DNA from: Azospirillum brasilense
GTDB taxonomy: Bacteria; Pseudomonadota; Alphaproteobacteria; Azospirillales; Azospirillaceae
Reading direction: 5' to 3'
Assembly: GCF_003349955.1 (NCBI RefSeq)
Contig: NZ_QLKQ01000060.1
Location: 1-46,177, forward strand
DNA length: 46,177 nucleotides
Positions 33,034 through 41,073 of the stretch are shown here, one piece after another (position 1 is the stretch's first letter; the number at the start of each line of letters is the position of its first letter). The notes beneath the pieces were generated by a model. The model was not told the DNA's origin. It saw only the letters and a program-made list of their open reading frames with translations, and did no database searches. A program made the translations under genes and the position numbers.

Positions 33034-34530
33034 TCAAGCGCCCAGATACCGCCTCTCCAAATGCCGCCGGAACACCGCCGCGTCGAGCGGTCGCCCGGTG
33101 GCCGCCGTTAGCAACTCGTCGCCGGACGCGTACAGACAGCCCTTGCCGTGCACATTCGCCCCCAGCCACGCCACCAGCGGCCCGAGGTCGCCGCGCGTCA
33201 GCGCCGAACGGATGTCCGGGTCGGCCGTCGCCGCGGCCTCGAACAGTTGGGCGGCGGTCATGGCGCCCAGCGTGTAGCTCGGGAAGTAGCCCCAGGCGCC
33301 GGACGGCCAGTGGATGTCCTGAAGGCAGCCCAGCCGGTCGTTCGGCGGCGTGATCCCGACCAGTTCCTTCATGCCGTCGTTCCAGGCGCCCGGCAGGTCG
33401 GCCAGCGCCAGATCGCCGGCGATCAGCGCCTTCTCCAGTCGGTAGCGCAGAATGATGTGGGCCGGATAGGTCACCTCGTCGGCGTCCACCCGGATGAAGC
33501 CGCGCTCAACCCGGCTGTAGAGGCGGCGCAGGTTGTCCGGCTCCCAGGCCGGGCCGGAACCGCCGAACGCCTCGCGCGCGACCGGGGCCAGCCAGCACAG
33601 GAACTCCGGTGAGCGGCAGGCCTGCATCTCCACGATCAGCGACTGGCTCTCATGCACCGCCATGCCGCGGGCCAGCCCGACCGGCTGGCTCAGCCAGTCG
33701 CGCGGACGGCCCTGCTCGTAGAGGGCGTGCCCCGTCTCGTGCATCACCCCCATCAGGGCCTTGGTGAAGTCGTCCTCGTCGTACCGGGTGGTGATGCGCA
33801 CGTCACCGGTGGCGCCGCCGCAGAAGGGATGCAGCGACACGTCCAGCCGCCCGCGGGTGAAGTCGAAGCCCGCCGCCCGCATCAGCCGCTCGCCCAGCGC
33901 CTTCTGGTTGGCGACGGCGAAGGGCCCCACGGGCCGCAGCGGCGCCGGTTCGGCGGCCTGCCGGTCGAGGACGCGCCCGATCAGCTCGGGCAGGAAGCCG
34001 GCCAGACCGGCGAACAGGGCGTCGATCCGCTCCGAGCGGGCACCGGGATCGTGCTCGTCCAGCATGGCGTCGTAGGGCGACAGCCCCATGGCCGCCGCCT
34101 TGGCCTCGCCGCACTCCCGGACGCGGCGCAGCACCTCCGACAGGCTGGGCAGCAGCTTGGCGAAGTCGCTTTCCGCCCGCGCGCTGCGCCAGATCATCTC
34201 GCAGGCCGAGATCGCCTTGCTGGTCGCCTCGATCAGGTCGGCGGGGACGGCGGTGGCGTGGCGGTGGGTGCGCCTCATCTCCCGCAGGTTGGCCGCCTGC
34301 CACGCGTCCAGCCCGCCCGCGCCCTCGGCCTCCGCCAGCCAGTCGGCCACGCGGGGGTCGGTTTGCAGTTCGTGGGCCAGCACGGTCAGGGTGGCGGTCT
34401 GCTCGGCCCGCCCGTCGCTGGCGCCGTCGGGCATCATCGTCTGGCTGTCCCAGCTCAGGATGCCCAGGGCGTCGCCGATGGCGGCGATACGGGCGAAACG
34501 GCGTTCCAGTTCCCGATAAGCAGCGGTCAT
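33034..34530 (-). CDS. M32 family carboxypeptidase (Taq type)
   Basis: The 498-residue metallocarboxypeptidase carries the zinc site HETGH (His264, Glu265, His268) in GVMHETGHALYEQGRP, followed by VHESQSLIVE with the third ligand Glu. Other conserved stretches are LSWDSQTMMPDGA near residue 25, DVRITTRY and the end region WGYFPSYTLGAMTAAQLF. The ATG at 34530 is preferred, nine bases after AGGAG; a TTG at 34539 is possible. It has no signal peptide and should act in the cytoplasm on peptides with broad C-terminal specificity. The SURF1 gene upstream ends 12 bases before it, so it likely shares the oxidase transcript. Confidence 0.94.
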   Translation of the reverse strand: MTAAYRELERRFARIAAIGDALGILSWDSQTMMPDGASDGRAEQTATLTVLAHELQTDPRVADWLAEAEGAGGLDAWQAANLREMRRTHRHATAVPADLIEATSKAISACEMIWRSARAESDFAKLLPSLSEVLRRVRECGEAKAAAMGLSPYDAMLDEHDPGARSERIDALFAGLAGFLPELIGRVLDRQAAEPAPLRPVGPFAVANQKALGERLMRAAGFDFTRGRLDVSLHPFCGGATGDVRITTRYDEDDFTKALMGVMHETGHALYEQGRPRDWLSQPVGLARGMAVHESQSLIVEMQACRSPEFLCWLAPVAREAFGGSGPAWEPDNLRRLYSRVERGFIRVDADEVTYPAHIILRYRLEKALIAGDLALADLPGAWNDGMKELVGITPPNDRLGCLQDIHWPSGAWGYFPSYTLGAMTAAQLFEAAATADPDIRSALTRGDLGPLVAWLGANVHGKGCLYASGDELLTAATGRPLDAAVFRRHLERRYLGA

Positions 34531-34542
34531 GAAGCGCAACTC

Positions 34543-35295
34543 CTAGGAAGCCGGACCGATCCTCCGGCGTTGGGACAGCACATAGACGACGACCAGGGTC
34601 GCGGCGAGGCTATACCAGGTGAAGGCGTATTGCCTATGGTTGTTGGGCAGCTCGACCAAGGGCTGAATCCCGTTCAGCATCCCAGTTTGGGGCGCGTTGC
34701 CGCGCGCCGGGTCGGGAGTCATCTCCACCGCCAGCGGGGCGACCCTCTCCAGCCCGGCGGCGGCCGCCATGGCCGGCGGGTCCAGCCGCATCCAGGACTC
34801 CGCGCCCGGCCGGTTGTCCGGCTGGAGCCAGCCGGCGGGCTGCGGCAGGCGGACCAGACCGGTGACGGTCACCGGTCCCTCCACCCGGCTCTCCGGACGG
34901 CTGGCGGGGGCGCGCTTGTCCATGGGCAGGAAACCGCGGTTGACCAGCACGACGCCGCCGCCGTCCTCGGCCGGGCGCTGCAATGGCGTCAGCAGCTCGT
35001 AGCCCGCCTGCCCCTGCCGGGGCCGGGCCACCAGCAGCAGCTCCTTGTCGTTCAGGAATCGTCCGGTGACGGTCACCGGACGGAACTCCAGCGCCTCCGG
35101 ATCGGCGATGGTGGCGGGCAGCGGGATGGGGGTGGCGTGCAGCCGCTGCTCCACCCGGTGGACCAGATCCTCCTTCCAGGCCAGCCGCTGCATCTGCCAC
35201 GTCCCCAGCCCCAGCATGACCAGGACGGCGGGCACGGTGATCAGCGTCGCCCACAGCGAGGGGCGGAAGCGGCGGGGTTCGGCGGCGGCGGTCAT
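34543..35295 (-). CDS. SURF1 family cytochrome oxidase assembly protein
   Basis: The 250-residue protein has membrane helices at both ends (about 15-32 and 225-243) and a periplasmic middle, the SURF1 topology. Marks are FRPSLWATLITVPAVLVMLGLGTWQMQRL, RPVTVTGRF, VLVNRGFLP and the C-terminal NNHRQYAFTWYSLAATL. SURF1 helps place heme A in subunit I of aa3 oxidase. It starts two bases after the DUF983 stop. The order DUF983-surf1 after ctaE is common in alphaproteobacterial oxidase operons. Confidence 0.94.
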   Translation of the reverse strand: MTAAAEPRRFRPSLWATLITVPAVLVMLGLGTWQMQRLAWKEDLVHRVEQRLHATPIPLPATIADPEALEFRPVTVTGRFLNDKELLLVARPRQGQAGYELLTPLQRPAEDGGGVVLVNRGFLPMDKRAPASRPESRVEGPVTVTGLVRLPQPAGWLQPDNRPGAESWMRLDPPAMAAAAGLERVAPLAVEMTPDPARGNAPQTGMLNGIQPLVELPNNHRQYAFTWYSLAATLVVVYVLSQRRRIGPAS

Positions 35296-35297
35296 GG

Positions 35298-35672
35298 TCA
35301 CTCGTCCGGGTCCTCCAGCTCGTTGCGGCGGTGGCGGTATTGCAGCGCCACCACATAGGCCTTGGCCGGGCGCAGCATGCCAAGCGCCAGCCCGAGCACG
35401 ACGATGCTCCAGACGACGGCGTGCAGCCACAGCGGCCAGTCCACCGACATCGACACCCACAGCGCCACCGGCACGACCAGGAAACCCAGGATGAAGATCA
35501 GGAACACCGCCGGCCCATCGCCGCTGTCCTGCCGGGCGAGGTTCAGGTTGCACACCGAGCAGCGCTCGTTGACCGTCAGGTAGCCGTCGAACAGCTTGCC
35601 GCGCCCGCAGCGCGGGCAGGCGCAGCGCAGGCCGGCGGTCAGCGGCGACGGGCTGGTGTAATAGGTGCTCAA
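35298..35672 (-). CDS. DUF983 membrane protein with zinc-ribbon-like motif
   Basis: The 124-residue protein begins at TTG 35672 (as MSTYYTSPSPL), about eight bases after a GGAGG ribosome site. It carries CPRCGRGKLFDGYLTVNERC with a following SVCNL, giving two CxxC pairs that suggest a metal-bound ribbon, then two membrane helices (VFLIFILGFLVVPVALWV and AVVWSIVVLGLALGML). DUF983 proteins usually sit next to ctaE and surf1, so an oxidase assembly role is likely but unproven. A strong hairpin (35698-35732) separates it from ctaE. Confidence 0.85.
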   Translation of the reverse strand: MSTYYTSPSPLTAGLRCACPRCGRGKLFDGYLTVNERCSVCNLNLARQDSGDGPAVFLIFILGFLVVPVALWVSMSVDWPLWLHAVVWSIVVLGLALGMLRPAKAYVVALQYRHRRNELEDPDE

Positions 35673-35697
35673 ACGATTCGCCTCCTTCCAGGAACGG

Positions 35698-35732
35698 GAA
35701 GCCCCTCTCCCCCGGTGGAGGAGAAGGGCTTC
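35698..35732. repeat. Strong hairpin between ctaE and the DUF983 gene
   Basis: GAAGCCC-C-TCTCC and GGAGA-A-GGGCTTC form a stem of about 13 bp with two mismatches and a short loop. There is no T-run on either strand, so a simple terminator is unlikely. It could be an mRNA stability or processing site that sets the level of downstream assembly genes. Confidence 0.5.
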
Positions 35733-35752
35733 GCAAGGCGACAGGGATGGGA

Positions 35753-36631
35753 TCAGTGGCCGGCGGCGGCGCCCAGCGACCCCCACCAGTAGATCGACAC
35801 GAACAGGAACAGCCAGACCACGTCCACAAAGTGCCAGTACCAGGCCGCCGCCTCGAAGCCGAAATGGCTCTGCGGGGTGAAGTGGCCCTTCATGGTGCGG
35901 AACCAGCAGACCGCCAGGAAGATGGTGCCGATGATGACGTGGAAGCCGTGGAAGCCGGTCGCCATGTAGAAGGTCGACGGGTAGATGCCCTGCTTGAAGC
36001 CGAAGGCGGCGTGGGCGTATTCCCAGCCCTGGAAGAAGGTGAACATCACCCCGAGCAGGACGGTCAGCCCCAGCGCGCGCGACGCCTCCTTGTTCTTCCC
36101 TTCAAGGATGGCGTGGTGCGCCCAGGTGACGGTGACGCCCGACAGCAGCAGGATCAGCGTCATCATCAGCGGCAGATGGAAGGTTTCCAGCACCGTGATG
36201 TTCGGCGGCGGCCAGACGCCTTGCGGGTTTTCGGCGAACACCTTCGGGTAGAGCGCCGCGTCGTAGAAGGCCCAGAAGAAGGCGGCGAAGAACATCACCT
36301 CCGAGGCGATGAACAGCGCCATGCCGTAGCGCAGGCCGATCTTCACCACCGGGGTGTGCGCCTTCTCGCGCACCGCCTCCTTGATGACGTCGCGCCACCA
36401 GCCGAACATCACGCCCAGGATGGACACGAAGCCGAGGGCGGCCAGCAGCCAGCCGCCGCCGTGCATGTAGATGACCATGCCCGTCGCGAACAGACCGGCG
36501 GCGAAGGCGCCCAGCAGAGGCCACGGGCTCGGCTTCACCAGATGGTAGGGATGCGGGATGCCGACGCCCTCGCCCGCGCCGTGCGCGGAGGCTGGGGGAT
36601 GCGGCATTTGCGCGTGTGTGATGTCGGCCAT
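35753..36631 (-). CDS. ctaE: Cytochrome c oxidase subunit III
   Basis: The 292-residue core subunit of aa3-type oxidase has seven predicted helices. The N-terminus has PHPYHLVKPSPWPLLG, the standard motif, followed by WWRDVIKEA, LRYGMALFIASEVMFFAAFFW with the conserved buried Glu, TFHLPLMMTLILLLSG, and the C-terminal MATGFHGFHVIIGTIFL and FEAAAWYWHFVDVVWLFLF. The extra first 20 residues are usual for proteobacterial forms. It is downstream of ctaG with an 89-base gap. Together with ctaC and ctaD it completes the three-subunit core. Confidence 0.96.
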   Translation of the reverse strand: MADITHAQMPHPPASAHGAGEGVGIPHPYHLVKPSPWPLLGAFAAGLFATGMVIYMHGGGWLLAALGFVSILGVMFGWWRDVIKEAVREKAHTPVVKIGLRYGMALFIASEVMFFAAFFWAFYDAALYPKVFAENPQGVWPPPNITVLETFHLPLMMTLILLLSGVTVTWAHHAILEGKNKEASRALGLTVLLGVMFTFFQGWEYAHAAFGFKQGIYPSTFYMATGFHGFHVIIGTIFLAVCWFRTMKGHFTPQSHFGFEAAAWYWHFVDVVWLFLFVSIYWWGSLGAAAGH

Positions 36632-36720
36632 CGTCTCTTTCCAACCCCGGTTTGTTTCGCCCGATTTCTTCGTTCAGCCCTAATTTGCTGTTCAGACTGT
36701 CTCTTTTTTAAACTGCGTCC

Positions 36721-37344
36721 TCAGTTCGCCGCCGTCCCGGTGCCTTTCGCACCCGCGGCCTGCGTCGCGTGCTGCGCCAGAACCTGGGTCTCGTCCTTGG
36801 CGCGGAAGAAGGTGTAGGACAGGGTGATGGTGGTCACGTCCTCCATCGCCGGATCGTCGGCCAGGGCCGGATCGACGAAGAAGGCCACCGGCATGTCCAC
36901 CGACTGACCGGGCTCCAGCACCTGCTCGGTGAAGCAGAAGCACTCGATCTTGTTGAAGTACTTGCCGACCTTGTCCGGCGTGACGTTGTAGAGCGCGGTG
37001 CCCACCGTGGCCCGGTCGACCCGGTTGGCGGCCTGATAGGCGGCCAGCCCCATCTCGCCCAGCTTCACCGTCAGTTCCTTCTGCTCCGGCTTGAAGCGCC
37101 AGGGCAGCGACTGGTTCACGTCGGCGTTGAAGCGGACCTTGATGACGCGGTCGACCTGCTGCACAGGAGCGGCGTCGGCCCGCTGGGTGGTGCCGCCGAA
37201 GCCGGTCACTTGGCAGAACAGCGCGTAGAGCGGCACCGAGGCGTAGGCCAGCCCGACCATCCCAAAGACGAGGCCGAACAGCCCGGCCATGAACAGGCGG
37301 TTCTTCCGCCGGAGCCCCTTGTCGCTTTCAGGCCGGTCGCTCAT
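36721..37344 (-). CDS. ctaG: Cytochrome c oxidase assembly protein CtaG (Cox11)
   Basis: The 207-residue copper chaperone delivers CuB to subunit I. It has one membrane helix near 17-37, then Cys44 in VPLYALFCQVTGFGG, and the copper motif Cys135-x-Cys137 in FNKIECFCFTEQVL. MPVAFFVDPA and TLSYTFF are further family marks. The immunoglobulin-like periplasmic domain fills the rest. It follows the small coxF gene by 45 bases. Confidence 0.95.
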   Translation of the reverse strand: MSDRPESDKGLRRKNRLFMAGLFGLVFGMVGLAYASVPLYALFCQVTGFGGTTQRADAAPVQQVDRVIKVRFNADVNQSLPWRFKPEQKELTVKLGEMGLAAYQAANRVDRATVGTALYNVTPDKVGKYFNKIECFCFTEQVLEPGQSVDMPVAFFVDPALADDPAMEDVTTITLSYTFFRAKDETQVLAQHATQAAGAKGTGTAAN

Positions 37345-37389
37345 GGCGCCGTTTCCTCCCCTGCCGTTTGTCCGCCCGACGTCCCGTGG

Positions 37390-37524
37390 TCAGTGCCCAC
37401 CCATCCGCACGAGCGTGATGACGTAGAACATCACCACCAGCCCGATCAGCGCGGCCAGGACCGCGTAGTTGCGCCCGCGCAGCCGCTTGCGGCGTTCCTC
37501 GTAGGATTCATCCATGATCGTCAT
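37390..37524 (-). CDS. CoxF-like small membrane protein in the oxidase operon
   Basis: The 44-residue protein (MTIMDESYEERRKRLRGRNY...) has a charged N-terminus and one membrane helix (AVLAALIGLVVMFYVITLV). It starts at ATG 37524, which overlaps the ctaB stop by four bases (ATGA), with a second ATG at 37515. Short proteins of this shape lie between ctaB and ctaG in many alphaproteobacteria and are called CoxF or oxidase-associated. Its exact job is unknown; position and overlap make co-production with CtaB and CtaG likely. Confidence 0.8.
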   Translation of the reverse strand: MTIMDESYEERRKRLRGRNYAVLAALIGLVVMFYVITLVRMGGH

Positions 37525-38450
37525 GCCCCGCCTCCGGTCGTCAGGAATCCGCTCACCAGATGCTCGCCCATCAGCAGGGCGAACAGCAGGAACAGGTAGA
37601 GGATCGAGAAGCCGAACATCTGCTTGGCCGGCTTGTCGTCGGTGGCGCGCAGCACGCGGACCGCGCACAGCACGAAGAAGACGCCCAGCAGGCTCGACCC
37701 GATCAGATAGGCAAGGCCGCCGATGCCCAGGAAGTACGGCGCCACGGCGACCGGCAGCAGGACCAGCGTGTAGGCCAGCATCTGCCGCTTGGTGGCGTCC
37801 GGACCGGCGACCACCGGCATCATCGGCACCCCGGCGCGCGTGTAGTCGCCGTTGCGGAACAGCGCCAGCGCCCAGAAATGCGGCGGCGTCCACAGGAAGA
37901 TCAGCAGGAACAGCAGGATCGAGGGCAGTTCCACACCGCCCGTCACCGCCGCCCAGCCGATCATCGGCGGGAAGGCGCCGGCGGCCCCGCCGATCACGAT
38001 GTTCTGCGGCGTCCGCCGCTTCAGCCACATGGTGTAGATGAAGACGTAGAAGCCGATGGTCATCGCCAGCAGCGCCGACGCCGCCCAGTTGACCGCGAGC
38101 CCCATCACCACGACCGACGCCGCGGCCAGGATCACCCCGAAGGCCAGCGCGTTCTCCGGTTCCACCCGCCCCGACGGGATCGGGCGGCGGATGGTGCGCG
38201 ACATCACCGCGTCGATGTCGCGGTCGTACCACATGTTGATGGCGCCCGAGGCCCCGGCCCCGACCGCGATGCACAGCACCGCCACCGCCGCCAGCACGGG
38301 GTGGATGTGGCCGGGCGCCAGCACGATGCCGGCCAGCCCGGTGAACACCACCAGCGACATCACCCGCGGCTTCAGCAGCTCGATGTAGTCACCCGGCGTC
38401 GATCCGGAGACCGGACCTGTCGAGACCCGTTCAATGCTCAGGTCCGTCAT
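37521..38450 (-). CDS. ctaB: Protoheme IX farnesyltransferase (heme O synthase)
   Basis: The 309-residue membrane prenyltransferase attaches farnesyl to heme B to make heme O, the precursor of heme A for the oxidase. The first Asp-rich motif is in NMWYDRDIDAVMSRTIRRP (two Asp residues bind diphosphate through Mg2+), followed by IPSGRVEPENALAFG. YTMWLKRRTPQNIVIGGAAGA and WTPPHFWALALF with RNGDYTRAGVPMMPV are the other signatures. About nine helices are predicted. It lies between ctaD and coxF. Confidence 0.96.
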   Translation of the reverse strand: MTDLSIERVSTGPVSGSTPGDYIELLKPRVMSLVVFTGLAGIVLAPGHIHPVLAAVAVLCIAVGAGASGAINMWYDRDIDAVMSRTIRRPIPSGRVEPENALAFGVILAAASVVVMGLAVNWAASALLAMTIGFYVFIYTMWLKRRTPQNIVIGGAAGAFPPMIGWAAVTGGVELPSILLFLLIFLWTPPHFWALALFRNGDYTRAGVPMMPVVAGPDATKRQMLAYTLVLLPVAVAPYFLGIGGLAYLIGSSLLGVFFVLCAVRVLRATDDKPAKQMFGFSILYLFLLFALLMGEHLVSGFLTTGGGA

Positions 38451-38532
38451 ACTTCACTGTCCTCTGGCTTTTCAGCTCTCTGGCCGGAGGGAGCTTCCCG
38501 GCTCCCCCGGCGTCATGGTCACGAACGAACGT

Positions 38533-40146
38533 TCACTTTACCTGCGGCAGCGTCTCGAAGGCGTGGAACGGCGGGGGCGAACTCACGGTCCACTCCAGCG
38601 TGCCGGCCTGCGGTCCCCAATAGGCGGCCTCGACCTTCTCGCCGCTGCGCAGGGTCTTGTACGCGATCCACACGAAGAGAAGCGTGGACGCAAAGGAGAG
38701 ATAGGCGCCGAACGAGGAGATCATGTTCCAGCCGGCGTAGGCGTCCGGGTAATCCGGGATGCGGCGCGGCATGCCGGCCAGACCCAGGAAATGCTGCGGG
38801 AAGAAGACCAGGTTCACGCCGATGAAGGTCGTCCAGAAGTGGACCTTGCCCCAGAACTCCGGATACTGGCGCCCCGACATCTTGCCGATCCAGTAGTACC
38901 AGCCGGCGAAGATCGAGAAGACCGCGCCCAGCGACAGCACGTAGTGGAAGTGCGCGACCACGTAATAGGTGTCGTGCAGCACGATGTCCATGCCGCCGTT
39001 GGCCAGGACCACACCGGTCACGCCGCCGACCGTGAACAGGAAGATGAAACCGAGCGCCCACAGCATCGGCACCTTGAACTCGATCGACCCGCCCCACATG
39101 GTGGCGATCCAGGAGAAGATCTTCACGCCCGTCGGCACCGCGATGATCATCGTGGCGGCGGTGAAGTACGCCTTGGTGTCGACGTCCAGCCCCACCGTGT
39201 ACATGTGGTGCGCCCACACCACGAAGCCGACCACGCCGATGGCGACCATCGCGTAGGCCATGCCCAGGTAGCCGAACACCGGCTTGTGCGAGAAGGTCGA
39301 GACGATGTGGCTGATGATGCCGAAGGCCGGCAGGATCATGATGTAGACTTCGGGGTGGCCGAAGAACCAGAACAGGTGCTGGAACAGGATCGGGTCGCCG
39401 CCGCCTTCCGGGTTGAAGAAGCTGGTGCCGAAGTTGCGGTCGGTCAGCAGCATGGTGATGGCGCCGCCCAGCACCGGCACAGCCAGCAGCAGGAGGAAGG
39501 CCGTCACCAGCATCGCCCACACGAAGAGCGGCATCTTGTGCAGCGTCATGCCCGGCGCGCGCATGTTGAAGATGGTGGTGATGAAGTTCACCGCACCCAG
39601 GATCGACGAGGCGCCGGCAAGGTGAAGGGCGAAGATCGCCATGTCCACCGACGGCCCGCTGTGGCCGAGCGGCGAGGACAGCGGCGGGTAGATCGTCCAG
39701 CCGGTGCCGGCCCCCTGCCCCACGAAGGCCGAGCCCAGAAGCAGCAGGAAGGCCGGGACGATCAGCCAGAAGCTGATGTTGTTCAGCCGCGGGAAGGCCA
39801 TGTCGGGCGCGCCGATCATCAGCGGCACGAACCAGTTGCCGAAACCGCCGATCAGCGCCGGCATCACCACGAAGAACACCATGATCAGGCCGTGCGCGGT
39901 GATCAGCACGTTCCAGACCTGCCCGTCGCTGACGAACTGCAGACCCGGCGACTGGAGTTCCAGCCGCATGATGACCGAGAACAACCCGCCGATCAGCCCG
40001 GCGATCACCGAGAAGATCAGGTAGAGCGTTCCGATGTCCTTGTGGTTCGTGGAGAAGAACCAACGCTCGACGAAGCCCGGCATGTGGTGGTCATGGTCAT
40101 GCCCGTGGCCGTGTCCCTGCGCTTCCCCCGGATTGGCGTTTGCCAT
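38533..40146 (-). CDS. ctaD: Cytochrome c oxidase subunit I (aa3 type)
   Basis: The 537-residue catalytic subunit reduces oxygen and pumps protons. Twelve helices carry the metal ligands: the low-spin heme His in ITAHGLIMVFF, the CuB His and cross-linked Tyr in FGHPEVYIMIL, the His pair in VVWAHHMYTVG, and the two axial His in YYVVAHFHYVLSLG. The K-channel Lys is in PTGVKIFSW and the D-channel Glu in HPEVY. The N-terminus is unusual: residues 11-21 are almost all His, Gly and Asp (GHGHGHDHDHH), a possible metal-binding tract. It lies between ctaC and ctaB in the operon. Confidence 0.97.
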   Translation of the reverse strand: MANANPGEAQGHGHGHDHDHHMPGFVERWFFSTNHKDIGTLYLIFSVIAGLIGGLFSVIMRLELQSPGLQFVSDGQVWNVLITAHGLIMVFFVVMPALIGGFGNWFVPLMIGAPDMAFPRLNNISFWLIVPAFLLLLGSAFVGQGAGTGWTIYPPLSSPLGHSGPSVDMAIFALHLAGASSILGAVNFITTIFNMRAPGMTLHKMPLFVWAMLVTAFLLLLAVPVLGGAITMLLTDRNFGTSFFNPEGGGDPILFQHLFWFFGHPEVYIMILPAFGIISHIVSTFSHKPVFGYLGMAYAMVAIGVVGFVVWAHHMYTVGLDVDTKAYFTAATMIIAVPTGVKIFSWIATMWGGSIEFKVPMLWALGFIFLFTVGGVTGVVLANGGMDIVLHDTYYVVAHFHYVLSLGAVFSIFAGWYYWIGKMSGRQYPEFWGKVHFWTTFIGVNLVFFPQHFLGLAGMPRRIPDYPDAYAGWNMISSFGAYLSFASTLLFVWIAYKTLRSGEKVEAAYWGPQAGTLEWTVSSPPPFHAFETLPQVK

Positions 40147-40212
40147 GTCTCTAACCCTCGCGTCGGCGGAATGATTTTTCTTTGAGGTGCCGCTGCATCC
40201 AAAGCATGAGGC

Positions 40213-41073
40213 TTACTGGACGGCCCCGGCGGACGGCAGCCCAGCGGATGGAATTTGGGCCACGTCGCGCTTGGTGTCGGGGGTCCCGTAAGCGGTCTTG
40301 GCCTTCTCGACCCACTGGTTGAAGGCCTCCTTCGACACGGCCTCGACCGCGATCGGCATGAAGGCGTGGTTGACGCCGCAGATCTCGGAACACTGGCCGT
40401 AATAGACGCCTTCCTTCTCGATCCGCACCCAGGTCTCGTTGGCGCGGCCCGGCACGGCGTCCTTCTTCACGCCGAAGCTCGGCACCGCCCAGGAATGGAT
40501 GACGTCGCCCGCGGTGACCAGCACGCGCACGGTCGTGCCGACCGGCAGGATCACGCGGTTGTCGACCTCCAGCAGGCGCTTCTGGCCGGGCTTCAGCTCC
40601 GACTCCTGGATCATGTAGCTGGAGAAGGCGATGTTGCCGTGGTCGGGATACTCGTAGTCCCAGTACCACTGCCGTCCGGTGACCTTGATGGTCATCTCCG
40701 ATTCCGGCACCCGCTCCGCCTGGTAAAGCAGCTTGAAGGACGGAACCGCGATGACGATCAGGATGATGACCGGGATGACCGTCCAGGCGATCTCCAGCAC
40801 CGTGTGGTGCGAGGTCGTGGACGGCACGGCGTTCTTCTTGGCGTTGAAGCGCAGAGCCACCCAGGCCAGCAGCCCCGCCACGAAAATGACGATGGCGACG
40901 ATGATCACCGTCAGCAGGTCGTGGAACGAGTCCATGGCGTGCTTGACCGGTGTGGCCGCCTCCTGAAGCCCCAGTTGCCAGGGGTGGGGTTCGGCGGCGG
41001 AACCGGTCGCGGCAAATCCACACAAAGATGTCAGCGCCGCCAGAACGGCAGCGTTCAGGGTCTGCGTCTTCAT
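40213..41073 (-). CDS. ctaC: Cytochrome c oxidase subunit II
   Basis: The 286-residue subunit accepts electrons from cytochrome c. It has a signal peptide (to about residue 28), two membrane helices (about 53-75 and 96-116), and a periplasmic cupredoxin domain with the dinuclear CuA site: His193 (DVIHSWAVPS), Cys228, Glu230, Cys232, His236 and Met239 (GQCSEICGVNHAFMPI). The aromatic patch GRQWYWDYEYP is present. ATG 41073 is preferred because GAGG lies six bases before it; a GTG at 41079 is possible. It is the first gene of the oxidase cluster and is preceded by a 483-base non-coding region. Confidence 0.97.
   Translation of the reverse strand: MKTQTLNAAVLAALTSLCGFAATGSAAEPHPWQLGLQEAATPVKHAMDSFHDLLTVIIVAIVIFVAGLLAWVALRFNAKKNAVPSTTSHHTVLEIAWTVIPVIILIVIAVPSFKLLYQAERVPESEMTIKVTGRQWYWDYEYPDHGNIAFSSYMIQESELKPGQKRLLEVDNRVILPVGTTVRVLVTAGDVIHSWAVPSFGVKKDAVPGRANETWVRIEKEGVYYGQCSEICGVNHAFMPIAVEAVSKEAFNQWVEKAKTAYGTPDTKRDVAQIPSAGLPSAGAVQ

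Noticed and set aside
38434..40185. 583-residue plus-strand frame opposite ctaD
   Set aside because: Highly charged shadow rich in His/Asp/Glu/Gln/Arg; ctaD motifs on the minus strand are unmistakable.
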